Source: Betaproteobacteria bacterium LSUCC0117 | GTDB lineage: Bacteria; Pseudomonadota; Gammaproteobacteria; Burkholderiales; Burkholderiaceae_C | Direction: 5' to 3' | NCBI GenBank assembly: GCA_030441535.1 | Contig: JAUJFZ010000002.1 | Span: forward strand, 124,001-188,000 | Length of the DNA: 64,000 bases | Part shown: one piece after another, positions 8,339 through 16,936 of the stretch | How positions within the stretch are numbered: position 1 is the first letter of the stretch | Layout of the letters: the number at the start of each line of letters is the position of its first letter | Notes under the pieces: generated by a model | Databases searched by the model: none | Seen by the model: the letters and a program-made list of their open reading frames with translations, nothing else | Told to the model about the DNA's origin: nothing | Translations under genes and position numbers: made by a program

Positions 8339-9589
8339 TCAGTCGTAGCTGCGGGCGTCCTCAATGACTTTGCCGTCATTGGGTAAGGCGCCCGGTGCGA
8401 CCACAGTGATGTCCGCGCGCAGCTTTGTGACATCGCGTACGGCACCCCCGAGTTGCGTGATCAGCTCATCGTTGATGCTGTCGCCTTCAACGTGAAGGGT
8501 TAAATGGTCGTTGGCCATGGCGCCGGTCACCACCAAACGAGCTTTACCCGAAAGCGATGGGAACTTGCGCATGATATCGGCCACTTGTGAGGCATGGATG
8601 AACATGCCGCGCACCTTGGTTGTTTGGTCCGCGCGACCCATCCACCCTTTGATGCGTGCGTTGGTCCGACCGGTGGGGCAGGGTCCTGGCAAGGCAGCCG
8701 ACAAATCGCCCGTACCAAAGCGAATCATGGGGTAGTCGGGGTTGAAGGAGGTGATCACCAGTTCGCCGACTTCACCGGCCGAAACAGGGTCGCCGGTACC
8801 GGGTCTGACGATTTCCAGAATCACACCTTCATCCACCACCAAGCCTTCGCGGGCGGTGGTTTCGTAAGCGATGAGACCCACATCGGCCGTGGCGTAGCAT
8901 TGATAGGCTTGGATTCCACGCGCCGCGAACCAGTCGCGCAACGAGGTTGGAAACGCCTCTCCCGAGACCAAAGCTTTCTTCACACTGGGCAAAGCAACGC
9001 CCATTTCCTCGGCCTTCTCCACGATGATGCGCAAGAAGCTGGGGGTGCCAATATAGCCCGCGGGCTTGAGTTCGGCCATGGCTTGCACCTGTTGCTCGGT
9101 TTGCCCGATGCCGCCGGGAAATACCGTGCAACCAATGGCGCGCGCCGCACAGGCCATCATCGAGCCAGCGGGTGTGAAGTGATACGAGAAGCAATTGTGG
9201 ATCAGCTCACCGGCCCGAAAGCCCGCCGCATACACCGCACGGGCGGTACGCCAGTAATCTTTAGCCGTACCTTCAGGCTCATAGATGGGGCCTGGGCTGG
9301 CGAACAGTTGAGGCATGGCCGCGCCGTAGCTTTGCGTTGCAAAGCCACCAAAGGGATCTTCGGCGCGCTGTGCCTTTTGAATTTCAAACAGTTGCGTTTT
9401 ACGAGTGACCGGGAGGGTCGCAAGGGCTGCTCGGGAGGTGATGGTGGTCGCATCAACGCCAGCCAAGATGGTCTGAAAAGCCTTTGAGTGCTTTTGTGCG
9501 TGCGCGACCTGCGCACTCAACCCACTGAATAAGCGGGCTTCTCTCGCAGCAGGGTCTTGCGTTTCGAGGTCGTCGTAAAAATCAACCAT
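8339..9589 (-). CDS. phenylacetate-CoA ligase-like adenylate-forming enzyme
   Basis: This AMP-forming acyl/aryl-CoA ligase has the PaaK fold, with about 416 residues as usual for PaaK relatives. Recognisable segments include the FNPDYPMIRFGTGDLS region, the hinge-type sequence KGWMGRADQTTKVRGMFI and the N-terminal PVTRKTQLFEIQ. The substrate cannot be read from sequence; a carboxylic acid imported by the neighbouring transporter is the natural guess. It is the last gene of the operon that begins with another CoA ligase at 16783. The ATG at 9589 is preferred over a GTG at 9601, though neither has a strong ribosome site. Confidence 0.88.
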   Translation of the reverse strand: MVDFYDDLETQDPAAREARLFSGLSAQVAHAQKHSKAFQTILAGVDATTITSRAALATLPVTRKTQLFEIQKAQRAEDPFGGFATQSYGAAMPQLFASPGPIYEPEGTAKDYWRTARAVYAAGFRAGELIHNCFSYHFTPAGSMMACAARAIGCTVFPGGIGQTEQQVQAMAELKPAGYIGTPSFLRIIVEKAEEMGVALPSVKKALVSGEAFPTSLRDWFAARGIQAYQCYATADVGLIAYETTAREGLVVDEGVILEIVRPGTGDPVSAGEVGELVITSFNPDYPMIRFGTGDLSAALPGPCPTGRTNARIKGWMGRADQTTKVRGMFIHASQVADIMRKFPSLSGKARLVVTGAMANDHLTLHVEGDSINDELITQLGGAVRDVTKLRADITVVAPGALPNDGKVIEDARSYD

Positions 9590-9624
9590 GTGGTCTTTCA
9601 CTTAGGGCGCTTGTTTGCGGGTGG

Positions 9625-10434
9625 TTATGCCAACCAACGCTTGCGGCGCTTGTAGCTCTTGACGTCTCGGAACGACTTACGCTCACCGCCGCCCACACCC
9701 AGGTAGAACTCTTTCACGTCTTCGTTGCTGCGCAGTTCTGCCGCGGCACCGTCCATCACGACACGACCGGATTCCATGATGTAGCCGTAGTCGGCGTACT
9801 TTAACGCCATATTGGTGTTTTGCTCCGCCAGCAAAACCGTTACTTTCTCGCGCTGATTCAGATCTTTAACGATCTCGAACACTTCTTCAACAATTTGCGG
9901 TGCCAAGCCCATAGAGGGCTCGTCCAACAAGATGACGCTGGGGTTGGCCATCAGCGCACGGCCGATGGCGCACATTTGCTGCTCACCACCCGAGGTATAC
10001 GCGGCTTGCGAGGTACGGCGATCTTTCAGGCGGGGAAAGTAGTTGTAAACCTTTTCGAGGTTGGCCTCGATTTCGCCTTTGTCTGTGCGGGTGTAAGAGC
10101 CCGTCAATAAATTCTCTTCGATGGTCAGGTGGGCAAAGCAGTGCCGACCTTCCATGACTTGCACGACGCCCTTTTTTACGAGGTCGGCGGGTGTTTGGTT
10201 TTCGATGCGCTCACCGCGCAGTTCAATGCTGCCTTTTGTGACTTCGCCACGCTCGGCTTTTAAGAGGTTTGAAACGGCGCGCAGGGTGGTCGTTTTGCCG
10301 GCACCGTTGCCGCCTAAGATGGCCGCAATTTTGCCTTCTTGCACTTGAAGAGAGACGCCCTTCAGCACCAAGATGACGTGGTTGTAAATGACTTCGATGC
10401 CATTAACGTTTAAGACGATGTCGTTGGATTGCAT
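9625..10434 (-). CDS. livF: branched-chain-type ABC transporter ATP-binding protein LivF
   Basis: This is one of two ATPases of a HAAT (LivFGHM-type) importer. Walker A is GGNGAGKTT, the signature region reads SGGEQQM, and Walker B is VILLDEPSMGLAP, a LivF hallmark. The basic C-terminal tail (about 20 residues, rich in Lys and Arg) extends beyond classical LivF. The gene follows the substrate-binding protein gene after 109 bases that contain a very stable stem-loop. CTAGGTT before the ATG gives a modest ribosome site. Confidence 0.93.
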   Translation of the reverse strand: MQSNDIVLNVNGIEVIYNHVILVLKGVSLQVQEGKIAAILGGNGAGKTTTLRAVSNLLKAERGEVTKGSIELRGERIENQTPADLVKKGVVQVMEGRHCFAHLTIEENLLTGSYTRTDKGEIEANLEKVYNYFPRLKDRRTSQAAYTSGGEQQMCAIGRALMANPSVILLDEPSMGLAPQIVEEVFEIVKDLNQREKVTVLLAEQNTNMALKYADYGYIMESGRVVMDGAAAELRSNEDVKEFYLGVGGGERKSFRDVKSYKRRKRWLA

Positions 10435-10487
10435 AACGAACCTAGAAAAGATGGGGCACGTGTTGAGCGTGCGTCAGGGTTTAGAGC

Positions 10488-10509
10488 GGGGAGCCCCGAA
10501 GGGCTCCCC
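10488..10509 (-). other. intercistronic stem-loop with UUCG tetraloop
   Basis: On the transcribed (minus) strand this reads as a perfect 9-bp stem, GGGGAGCCC paired with GGGCTCCCC, closed by the extra-stable C(UUCG)G tetraloop. It lies about 35 bases after the stop of the substrate-binding protein gene and 54 bases before livF. There is no following T-run, so it is not a classical terminator. It may instead protect the upstream message from 3' exonucleases, raising binding-protein expression relative to the rest of the transporter. Confidence 0.8.
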
Positions 10510-10543
10510 AAGCTAATGCATCCCTAAAGATGCGGTGCCTTGA

Positions 10544-11881
10544 TTAGCTGTTGCAATCAGAGGCAGGACGACGTGTCAATTTCTTGTCAGCGGCGTACTT
10601 GTTAGCTGTCTCGGTCACCATGGGGCCGAGCACCTTACGGTCACCTTCGTACCATGTATTTCCCACTTTCCAGCCTTTGCCGTCCCACGTTTGGATACGC
10701 GCCCAAGACGCGCCCATGTGGTCGTTACAGCTGGTTGAGGTTGTACGCATCACGCCGCTGAAGCCCAAAGAAGCCAAGCCAATGGTGGTGAGGTTCATGT
10801 TCTCCAAACCCCAGCGCATTTGCTCGCCGGTGATTCGTTTGCCCTTACCGTACTTAGCCTGCGCAACACGCATACCCTCGGTCGCCAGCATGGCGGAGAT
10901 CAAACCACGCATGTACAACACTTGGCCGACTTCTTCGCGAGGGCCAGTGCCTTTTCCTTGGTCATGCAACTTGGCCAACACTTCTTTCACGACGGAAGAG
11001 TCGTACTCTGAGCTGTGTTGCAATGCCAAAGCGTTGTAGCCCTTGGCGGCATCAGCCACGTCTTTCACATCAGGCTCAGCACCTGACCACCACACACCGT
11101 ACATCTTGTTACGTGGGTAGCCGGTTGCCACTGCTTCTTTGATTGATGTGGAGTTCATGACACCCCAACCCCACAAGAACACGTAGTCAGGACGGTCACG
11201 GCGAATTTGCAACCAAGTAGCTTTTTGTTCCACACCGGGGTGCGCAACAGGCAGCAACTGGAGGTCAAAACCATGCATCTCGGCGCGCTTCTTCATCAGT
11301 GGGATGGGCTCTTTACCATAAGCACTGTCGTGGTAAACCAAGGCAATTTTCTTACCTTTTAATTTGTCGAGACCACCAGCTTCTTTGCCCACGTGTTGAA
11401 CCAACACGTCAGCGGCTACCCAGTAGGTGCCCAACAGCGGGAAGTTCCACTTGAAGATACCACCGTCCTCTGATTCACTGCGGCCCAAGCCAGCGGTGAT
11501 CAGGGGGATCTTGTCGACGGGGGCCTTCTCGGTCAACGCGAACGTACCGCCAGTTGACAACGGTTGTATCACGGTTGCACCGCCGTTTTTGCCTTTCAGG
11601 CGCTCATAGCACTCAACGATACGGTCGGTTGAGTAGCCGGTTTCGCACTCTTCAACGATGATCTTCACACCGTTGATACCGCCACGCTCGTTCACAAGTC
11701 GGTAGTAATCAGAGTAGCCGTTTGCAAAGGGCGTACCGTTAGGCGCATAAGGCCCTGTGCGGTAAACCAGTGAGGGGAAAAATTGTGTTTCTTCAGCTTG
11801 TGCAGATGACACGGGCGCGAGTAAGGCGCTGACGCCCATCGCCGTAGCCGCTGCACCCAGCATGAGTTTGCGTAACTTCAT
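10544..11881 (-). CDS. periplasmic substrate-binding protein of a Liv-type ABC transporter
   Basis: This type I periplasmic binding protein (Peripla_BP_6/LivK superfamily) has 445 residues. It has a clear Sec signal peptide: basic MKLRK, a hydrophobic stretch, and cleavage expected after AQA near residue 29. The body has the LivK-like opening (YRTGPYAPNG, GYSDYYRLVNERGGING), and two Cys residues lie near the C-terminal lobe. It is longer than classical LivJ/K (about 345 mature residues), as in the subfamily linked to aromatic or acyl acids. AAGGAG precedes the ATG. It sits between livM and livF, flanked by two CoA ligases, so the ligand is probably a carboxylic acid rather than leucine. Confidence 0.9.
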   Translation of the reverse strand: MKLRKLMLGAAATAMGVSALLAPVSSAQAEETQFFPSLVYRTGPYAPNGTPFANGYSDYYRLVNERGGINGVKIIVEECETGYSTDRIVECYERLKGKNGGATVIQPLSTGGTFALTEKAPVDKIPLITAGLGRSESEDGGIFKWNFPLLGTYWVAADVLVQHVGKEAGGLDKLKGKKIALVYHDSAYGKEPIPLMKKRAEMHGFDLQLLPVAHPGVEQKATWLQIRRDRPDYVFLWGWGVMNSTSIKEAVATGYPRNKMYGVWWSGAEPDVKDVADAAKGYNALALQHSSEYDSSVVKEVLAKLHDQGKGTGPREEVGQVLYMRGLISAMLATEGMRVAQAKYGKGKRITGEQMRWGLENMNLTTIGLASLGFSGVMRTTSTSCNDHMGASWARIQTWDGKGWKVGNTWYEGDRKVLGPMVTETANKYAADKKLTRRPASDCNS

Positions 11882-11906
11882 ATCGAGTCTCCTTAGAGTG
11901 TTGTGG

Positions 11907-11918
11907 TTAAGCGCTTAA
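11907..11918. promoter_or_regulatory. 12-bp palindrome upstream of the binding-protein gene
   Basis: TTAAGCGCTTAA is a perfect palindrome 25 bases upstream of the binding-protein start, in the 89-base gap after livM. It could be an operator for a separate promoter of the binding-protein gene. It could also arise by chance, since no clear promoter hexamers were found around it. Confidence 0.3.
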
Positions 11919-11970
11919 ACGCAGCCAATCGGATGCTGAAAACAACACCCCCCTCTGGCTGCCCAGGGAT

Positions 11971-13047
11971 TCAGTGTGGGAAGGGCCAAACACGCAGTTT
12001 TTGTTTCCCGATGCTCCAAAGGCGCGCCAAACCGTGCGGTTCCACGATCAGGAACCAGACGATCAGTGCGCCGAAAATCATGAACTCAGAGTGGGCAATG
12101 CCCGCGGTGGAAATGGTGACACCCACCCAAGATCCCACGACTGGCAGGGCTTGGTTTAAGAAGATGGGCAGGGCCACGATGAAGGCCGCGCCGAACATAC
12201 TGCCCATGATGGACCCCATGCCGCCGATGATTACCATGAACAGCAGTTGGAATGAACGCTCGATACCGAACGCGGCAGGCTCCCAGCCGCCGAGGTGGAC
12301 AAAGCCCCACAGCGAACCGGCCACACCAACAATGAATGAGCTGACCGCAAAGGCGCTGAGTTTGGCGTAAACAGGGCGAATGCCGATAACCGCAGCGGCA
12401 ACGTCCATGTCACGAATCGCCATCCAGTTACGGCCAATGGCCGAGCGCACAAGGTTCTTGGCGAAGAAGGCAAATACCGTCAAGAAGCCGAGGCACAGCC
12501 AGTATTTTTCGACGGGTGAGTTGATGGTCCAGCCAAATATCTGCAGATTTGAAACGGCGACAGAACCCGATGGTGTGTAAAGCGTGAACCAACCCACGCG
12601 CAGGAAAGCCCAATCCCAAAAGAACTGCGCAGCCAGCGTTGCCACCGCCAGGTAAAGCCCCCGCACCCGCAAGCTTGGGATACCGAAGACAACGCCAACG
12701 ATGGTGGCGCATAGTCCCCCCGCAAGCAGCGCAGGAATTAGCGGCATTCCTTCAAAACGCATTAGGACGTTGTATGCGCCATAGGCACCAACTGCCATAA
12801 AGGCGCCAGACCCAAGCGAGATTTGACCGCAGTAGCCGACCAAAATGTTCACGCCGACCGCCGCTAAAGCGAGGATCAAGAAGGGGATCAGAATGGCGCG
12901 GAAGAGGTATTCATCCACTAATAACGGGACACCAATGAAGGCGAAGATCACCAGCGCCCACACGAACACACGGTCCTGCGTGATGCCAAAAATTCGCTGG
13001 TCGTCTTTGTAGTTCGTTTTGAACTGGCCGTTTTCTCTGTAAAGCAT
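11971..13047 (-). CDS. livM: branched-chain-type ABC transporter permease LivM
   Basis: This is the second permease of the importer, with 358 residues and about ten hydrophobic segments. The LivM core is recognisable in NILVGYCGQISLGSGAFMAVGA and in the cytoplasmic coupling segment IGRNWMAIRDMDVAA. It begins after a 26-base gap from livH, so the two are almost certainly co-transcribed. The N-terminus carries about 25 hydrophilic residues before the first membrane helix. The ribosome site (AGAAAG) is weak. Confidence 0.94.
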   Translation of the reverse strand: MLYRENGQFKTNYKDDQRIFGITQDRVFVWALVIFAFIGVPLLVDEYLFRAILIPFLILALAAVGVNILVGYCGQISLGSGAFMAVGAYGAYNVLMRFEGMPLIPALLAGGLCATIVGVVFGIPSLRVRGLYLAVATLAAQFFWDWAFLRVGWFTLYTPSGSVAVSNLQIFGWTINSPVEKYWLCLGFLTVFAFFAKNLVRSAIGRNWMAIRDMDVAAAVIGIRPVYAKLSAFAVSSFIVGVAGSLWGFVHLGGWEPAAFGIERSFQLLFMVIIGGMGSIMGSMFGAAFIVALPIFLNQALPVVGSWVGVTISTAGIAHSEFMIFGALIVWFLIVEPHGLARLWSIGKQKLRVWPFPH

Positions 13048-13073
13048 GATTTTTCTTTCTGTGCTGGCAGGGG

Positions 13074-14003
13074 TTAGACCCGGTCAATAATTTTTTCGCC
13101 GAACAAGCCTTGTGGACGGAACATCAACACAATCAAGGCCAAGACGTAAGCAAACCAGATTTCGATGCCGCCGCCGACATACGACCCCAAGAACACTTCG
13201 GATAACTTCTCACCCACACCAATCAGCAAGCCGCCAATAATCGCGCCCGGTACTGAGGTCAAGCCGCCCAAGATAATTACAGGCAGCGCGCGCAAAGCAA
13301 CCGTTGTCAACGAGAATTGGACCCCTAATTTGGAGCCCCAAATCATGCCGGCCACCAAAGCGACCACCCCAGCTACACACCAGACGATGAACCAAATGCG
13401 GTTCAAAGGAATACCGATCGACTGCGCGGCTTGGTGATCATCAGCCACAGCGCGCAGCGCGCGGCCGGTTGTGGTTTTGTTGAAGAAGAGGGTCAAGACA
13501 ATGACCAAAGAGGCGGCAATAGCTGCGGCGTAAAGGTCTTCTAGGTTCAACATGATCCCGCCTTCGAAAACGTTCTCCAGCGCGAAGACGGGTTCCTTGG
13601 GCATGCCGATGTCGATCTGGTAGATGTCGCTGCCAAAGATTGATTGTCCCAAACCATCCACAAAGTAGCTGATACCCAGGGTCGCCATCAGCAGGGTGGC
13701 GCCCTCTTGATTCACCAAATGGCGCAGGACCAAGCGTTCGATCAACCATGCCATCAAGAACATCAGGGCGCCAGCGGCCAAGAACGCCAGCAGGTTGGCG
13801 AGGAACAGGTTGTCAAAGCCAAACCAAATGGGGAACCATTCAGAGAAGCGTGCCATTGCCAAAGCCGCAAACAGCACCATCGCACCTTGCGCGAAGTTAA
13901 AAACGCTGGACGCTTTGAAAATCAGCACAAAGCCCAAGGCGACCAGTGAGTAAAGCATGCCGGCCATCAGGCCGCCAATCAGGGTTTCAATGAAAAATCC
14001 CAT
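13074..14003 (-). CDS. livH: branched-chain-type ABC transporter permease LivH
   Basis: This is the first permease of the importer, with 309 residues and multiple membrane helices. Typical LivH features include LVALGFVLIFKASSVFNFAQGAM near residue 20, the coupling segment TTTGRALRAVADDHQAAQSIGIP and the C-terminal ADYxVA-like FAYVLALIVLMFRPQGLFGE. It follows livG by 28 bases. GGAAA upstream of the ATG is a plausible ribosome site. Confidence 0.94.
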   Translation of the reverse strand: MGFFIETLIGGLMAGMLYSLVALGFVLIFKASSVFNFAQGAMVLFAALAMARFSEWFPIWFGFDNLFLANLLAFLAAGALMFLMAWLIERLVLRHLVNQEGATLLMATLGISYFVDGLGQSIFGSDIYQIDIGMPKEPVFALENVFEGGIMLNLEDLYAAAIAASLVIVLTLFFNKTTTGRALRAVADDHQAAQSIGIPLNRIWFIVWCVAGVVALVAGMIWGSKLGVQFSLTTVALRALPVIILGGLTSVPGAIIGGLLIGVGEKLSEVFLGSYVGGGIEIWFAYVLALIVLMFRPQGLFGEKIIDRV

Positions 14004-14031
14004 AGTGTCGTTTCCAGTCTATGTGGTGTGC

Positions 14032-14817
14032 TTAATGTGAGGTGCCCAAGTAGGCGCTGATCACTTCTTCGTTGTTACGGACCTCTTGTGGCGTGCCGTC
14101 ACCGATTTTTTTGCCGTAGTCCAAAACCACGACGCGATCAGAAATGTCCATCACCACGCCCATATCGTGTTCGATCAACACGATGGTGGTGCCGAATTCC
14201 TCGTTGACATCCAAGATGAAGCGGGACATGTCCTGCTTCTCTTCCATGTTCATACCGGCCATTGGCTCGTCGAGTAACAGGACTTGAGGTTCCATGGCGA
14301 GGGCGCGGCCCAAGTCAACCCGCTTCTGCAGACCGTAAGGTAAGGTTCCTACGGGCGTTTTACGGAAGGCTTGAATCTCAAGGAAGTCGATGATTTGCTC
14401 AACGTATTCGCGGTGTTCGCATTCCTCACGCTCGGCTGGGCCAAAGCGCAGCGCTTGCAAAAACAAGTTGCTCTTGATGCGCAGGTTACGGCCCGTCATG
14501 ATGTTGTCAATCACGCTCATGCCTTTAAATAGAGCCAAGTTTTGGAAGGTCCGTGCGATACCCATCTCTGCCACTTGACGGCTGTTCATGTGCTTGAAGG
14601 TTTGACCGCGGAATGTGATTTGCCCTTCTTGCGGTTGGTACACGCCGTTGATGCAGTTGAGCATCGAACTTTTGCCCGCGCCGTTGGGGCCGATGATGGC
14701 GCGCACCTCATGCTCACGCACATCGAAAGAGATTTCTGATAGTGCGTTAACGCCGCCGAACCGCAGGCTGATGTCTTTGACCTCAAGAATGACGTCACCG
14801 ATCTTTTGAGTACTCAT
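14032..14817 (-). CDS. livG: branched-chain-type ABC transporter ATP-binding protein LivG
   Basis: This is the partner ATPase to LivF. From MSTQKIGDV it has 261 residues. Walker A is GPNGAGKSS; the Q-loop region reads ARTFQNLALF, a LivG hallmark. Walker B is VLLLDEPMAGMN, and the H-loop IEHDMGVVMDISD is intact. A longer frame running to 14922 would overlap the upstream ligase gene by 86 bases and adds no LivG-like sequence, so I reject it. The ligase stop is 19 bases upstream, indicating co-transcription. Confidence 0.93.
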   Translation of the reverse strand: MSTQKIGDVILEVKDISLRFGGVNALSEISFDVREHEVRAIIGPNGAGKSSMLNCINGVYQPQEGQITFRGQTFKHMNSRQVAEMGIARTFQNLALFKGMSVIDNIMTGRNLRIKSNLFLQALRFGPAEREECEHREYVEQIIDFLEIQAFRKTPVGTLPYGLQKRVDLGRALAMEPQVLLLDEPMAGMNMEEKQDMSRFILDVNEEFGTTIVLIEHDMGVVMDISDRVVVLDYGKKIGDGTPQEVRNNEEVISAYLGTSH

Positions 14818-14836
14818 GGTTGTTGTATCGCTGGTT

Positions 14837-16783
14837 TCAAGCGGCCTGTTTGACCGGTTCAAAAATTTGGGCGTCACGCAATTGAAGCGTTGCGCTGACG
14901 GAGCCTGTGCGGCCATCTTCAAATTTCACTTGGGTTTCGACGAACTGCTCTTTTTTATCGGCGTAGAGTCCGTCAACCAAGGCACTGTATTTCTCAGCGA
15001 TAAAGCCACGGCGGACCTTGTTGGTACGGGTCAATTCGCCGTCATCGGGATCGAGTTCTTTATGCAAAATCAGAAAACGGCTGACCTGTGAGCCCGCTAA
15101 CATTTCGTCACGGCTGAGGTCGGCGTTGACCTTCTCAACGCACTCTTTGATCATGTCGTAAACCGCTACTTTTTGCGACAAATCCGTGTAGCCCGCGTAG
15201 GGCAGGTTTTGGCGTTCGGCCCAGTTACCTACAGCGTCAAAATCAATGTTGATCATGACGCAAACGCGGTCGCGTTGGTCGCCATAAGCTACGGCCTCTT
15301 TCACGAATGAGAAAAACTTCAGCTTGTTCTCAACGTATTTAGGCGCAAACATCGCGCCGTCAAAACGCCCACCTTTGATCCGGCCCACGTCTTTCACCCG
15401 GTCGATGATCTTCAGGTGACCATCGGCATCCAAGAAGCCCGCGTCACTGGTGTGGTACCAGCCATCGGCGGTCAGCACTTCAGCGGTCGCTTCAGGGTTC
15501 TTGTAGTACTCACGTAAGAGGCCAGGTGAGCGGACCAAGATTTCACCGCTATCAGAGAGTTTGATTTCCACACCGTCACACGGCACACCAACCGTGTCAG
15601 CCTTGGCTTGGTGGTCGGGTTGCAGGCAGACGAACACGGCGGTTTCGGTCGAGCCGTAAAGCTGCTTCAAGTTCACGCCGATGGAGCGGTAAAAAGAGAA
15701 CAGATCGGGACCGATTGCCTCGCCAGCAGTGTAGGCCACGCGTACGCGCGACATGCCCAAGTTGTTGCGCAGCGGGCCGTAAACCAGCAGGTCACCCAGT
15801 GCGTAGTGCAAGCTGTCGAACAAGCCCAGTGATTTACCGTCCATTTTTGTCGGCCCGACGCGCTTGGCGAGGTCCATGAAATGGTGGAACATTTTTCGCT
15901 TGATGGCTCCAGCGTCTTCCATTCGGATCATGACGCTGGTCAGCAAGCCCTCAAACACGCGGGGCGGTGCGAAGTAATAGGTAGGACCGACTTCTTTTAG
16001 ATCAATTGTCACTGTGGCGGCAGATTCAGGACAGTTGACCACGTAACCAACCGCCAGCCATTGGGCGTAGCTGAAGATGTTTTGACCAATCCAAGCGGGA
16101 GGCAAATAGGCCAACACCTCGTCGGCGGGGGTCAGCTTGTCAAAGCGCGCACCCACACTGGCGCGGTCGAGCAAGCTGTTGTGGGTGTGAACGACCCCCT
16201 TGGGGTTACCCGTGGTGCCGGATGTAAAAAACATCGCAGCGACATCATTGGGCTCGCATTTTGCAATTTCACCGGCGACAAATTGGGGGTTTTGTTTGGT
16301 GAACGCTTGGCCTTGCGCCAAGAAGTCATCCATTGAGGTCAGGCACTCTTCATCGTATTTACGCAGGCCACGGGGGTCGTCGTAGATGATGCGAGCGATT
16401 TGGGGACATTGCTCACGCAACTCAAGTAATTTGTCGACCTGCTCTTGGTCTTCGACCACGGCGAACTTGATGTCTGCGTTGTTGATGGGGAAAACGCATT
16501 CCGCGCCTGCCGCATCTTGGTACAACGGCACGGGGATGGCGCCCAATGATTGAGCGGCCAACATCGTGGCGTACAAGCGGGGGCGATTTGAGCCGATGAC
16601 CACCATGTGATCGCCGCGCCGCAGACCCGCCTGATGCATCGCACCGGCAATTTCCGCCACCATCGCGGCCAGTTTTGACCATGACAAAGTTTGCCAAATA
16701 CCAAAGGCTTTTTCGCGCATCGCAGGGGCGTCTGGTCGCTGCCCTGCGTGGGCCATGAGTAAGCCCGGAAAGGTCTGTTGCAT
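14837..16783 (-). CDS. long-chain/aryl AMP-forming acyl-CoA ligase
   Basis: This enzyme adenylates a carboxylic acid and transfers it to CoA. The P-loop-like motif TSGTTGNPKGVVHTH is present, as are YGSTETAVFVCLQ (A5) and GWYHTSDAGFLDADG with the hinge DRVKDVGRIKGG (A7-A8). At 648 residues it belongs with the large FadD15/FAA1-like ligases. The ATG at 16783 has GGAG seven bases upstream; an earlier Met at 16816 lacks one. It is the promoter-proximal gene of the transporter operon and could trap the imported acid as its CoA thioester. Confidence 0.9.
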   Translation of the reverse strand: MQQTFPGLLMAHAGQRPDAPAMREKAFGIWQTLSWSKLAAMVAEIAGAMHQAGLRRGDHMVVIGSNRPRLYATMLAAQSLGAIPVPLYQDAAGAECVFPINNADIKFAVVEDQEQVDKLLELREQCPQIARIIYDDPRGLRKYDEECLTSMDDFLAQGQAFTKQNPQFVAGEIAKCEPNDVAAMFFTSGTTGNPKGVVHTHNSLLDRASVGARFDKLTPADEVLAYLPPAWIGQNIFSYAQWLAVGYVVNCPESAATVTIDLKEVGPTYYFAPPRVFEGLLTSVMIRMEDAGAIKRKMFHHFMDLAKRVGPTKMDGKSLGLFDSLHYALGDLLVYGPLRNNLGMSRVRVAYTAGEAIGPDLFSFYRSIGVNLKQLYGSTETAVFVCLQPDHQAKADTVGVPCDGVEIKLSDSGEILVRSPGLLREYYKNPEATAEVLTADGWYHTSDAGFLDADGHLKIIDRVKDVGRIKGGRFDGAMFAPKYVENKLKFFSFVKEAVAYGDQRDRVCVMINIDFDAVGNWAERQNLPYAGYTDLSQKVAVYDMIKECVEKVNADLSRDEMLAGSQVSRFLILHKELDPDDGELTRTNKVRRGFIAEKYSALVDGLYADKKEQFVETQVKFEDGRTGSVSATLQLRDAQIFEPVKQAA

Positions 16784-16831
16784 GAATTCACTCCGTTGGT
16801 TCACCGAGGGGAACAATATTTTTCTTCACTC

Positions 16832-16882
16832 TGCGTGAATACTAGACTTTCATTTGACGTTTGGTTGTCGGTTCGACGACAA
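16832..16882 (-). promoter_or_regulatory. activator-type promoter of the ligase-Liv operon with class II Crp/Fnr site
   Basis: The palindrome TTGTCG-N6-CGACAA occupies 16865-16882, with its centre at 16873.5. On the minus strand, TAGTAT at 16844-16839 is a good -10 hexamer and predicts a start at 16832. The palindrome centre is then at exactly -41.5, the canonical class II Crp/Fnr position. The -35 region (CAACCA) is poor, as expected of an activator-dependent promoter. A 48-base leader with GGAG precedes the ligase ATG. The arrangement predicts activation by the divergently encoded regulator. Confidence 0.7.
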
Positions 16883-16936
16883 TTAGAGGGGCAACCCCAC
16901 TAGGACTTTCCCTATATTTCGATCATTTACCTGCAT

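Noticed and set aside
8594..9487. 297-codon open frame on the plus strand
   Set aside because: It lies wholly antisense to the PaaK-like ligase gene, resembles no family and has no ribosome site.
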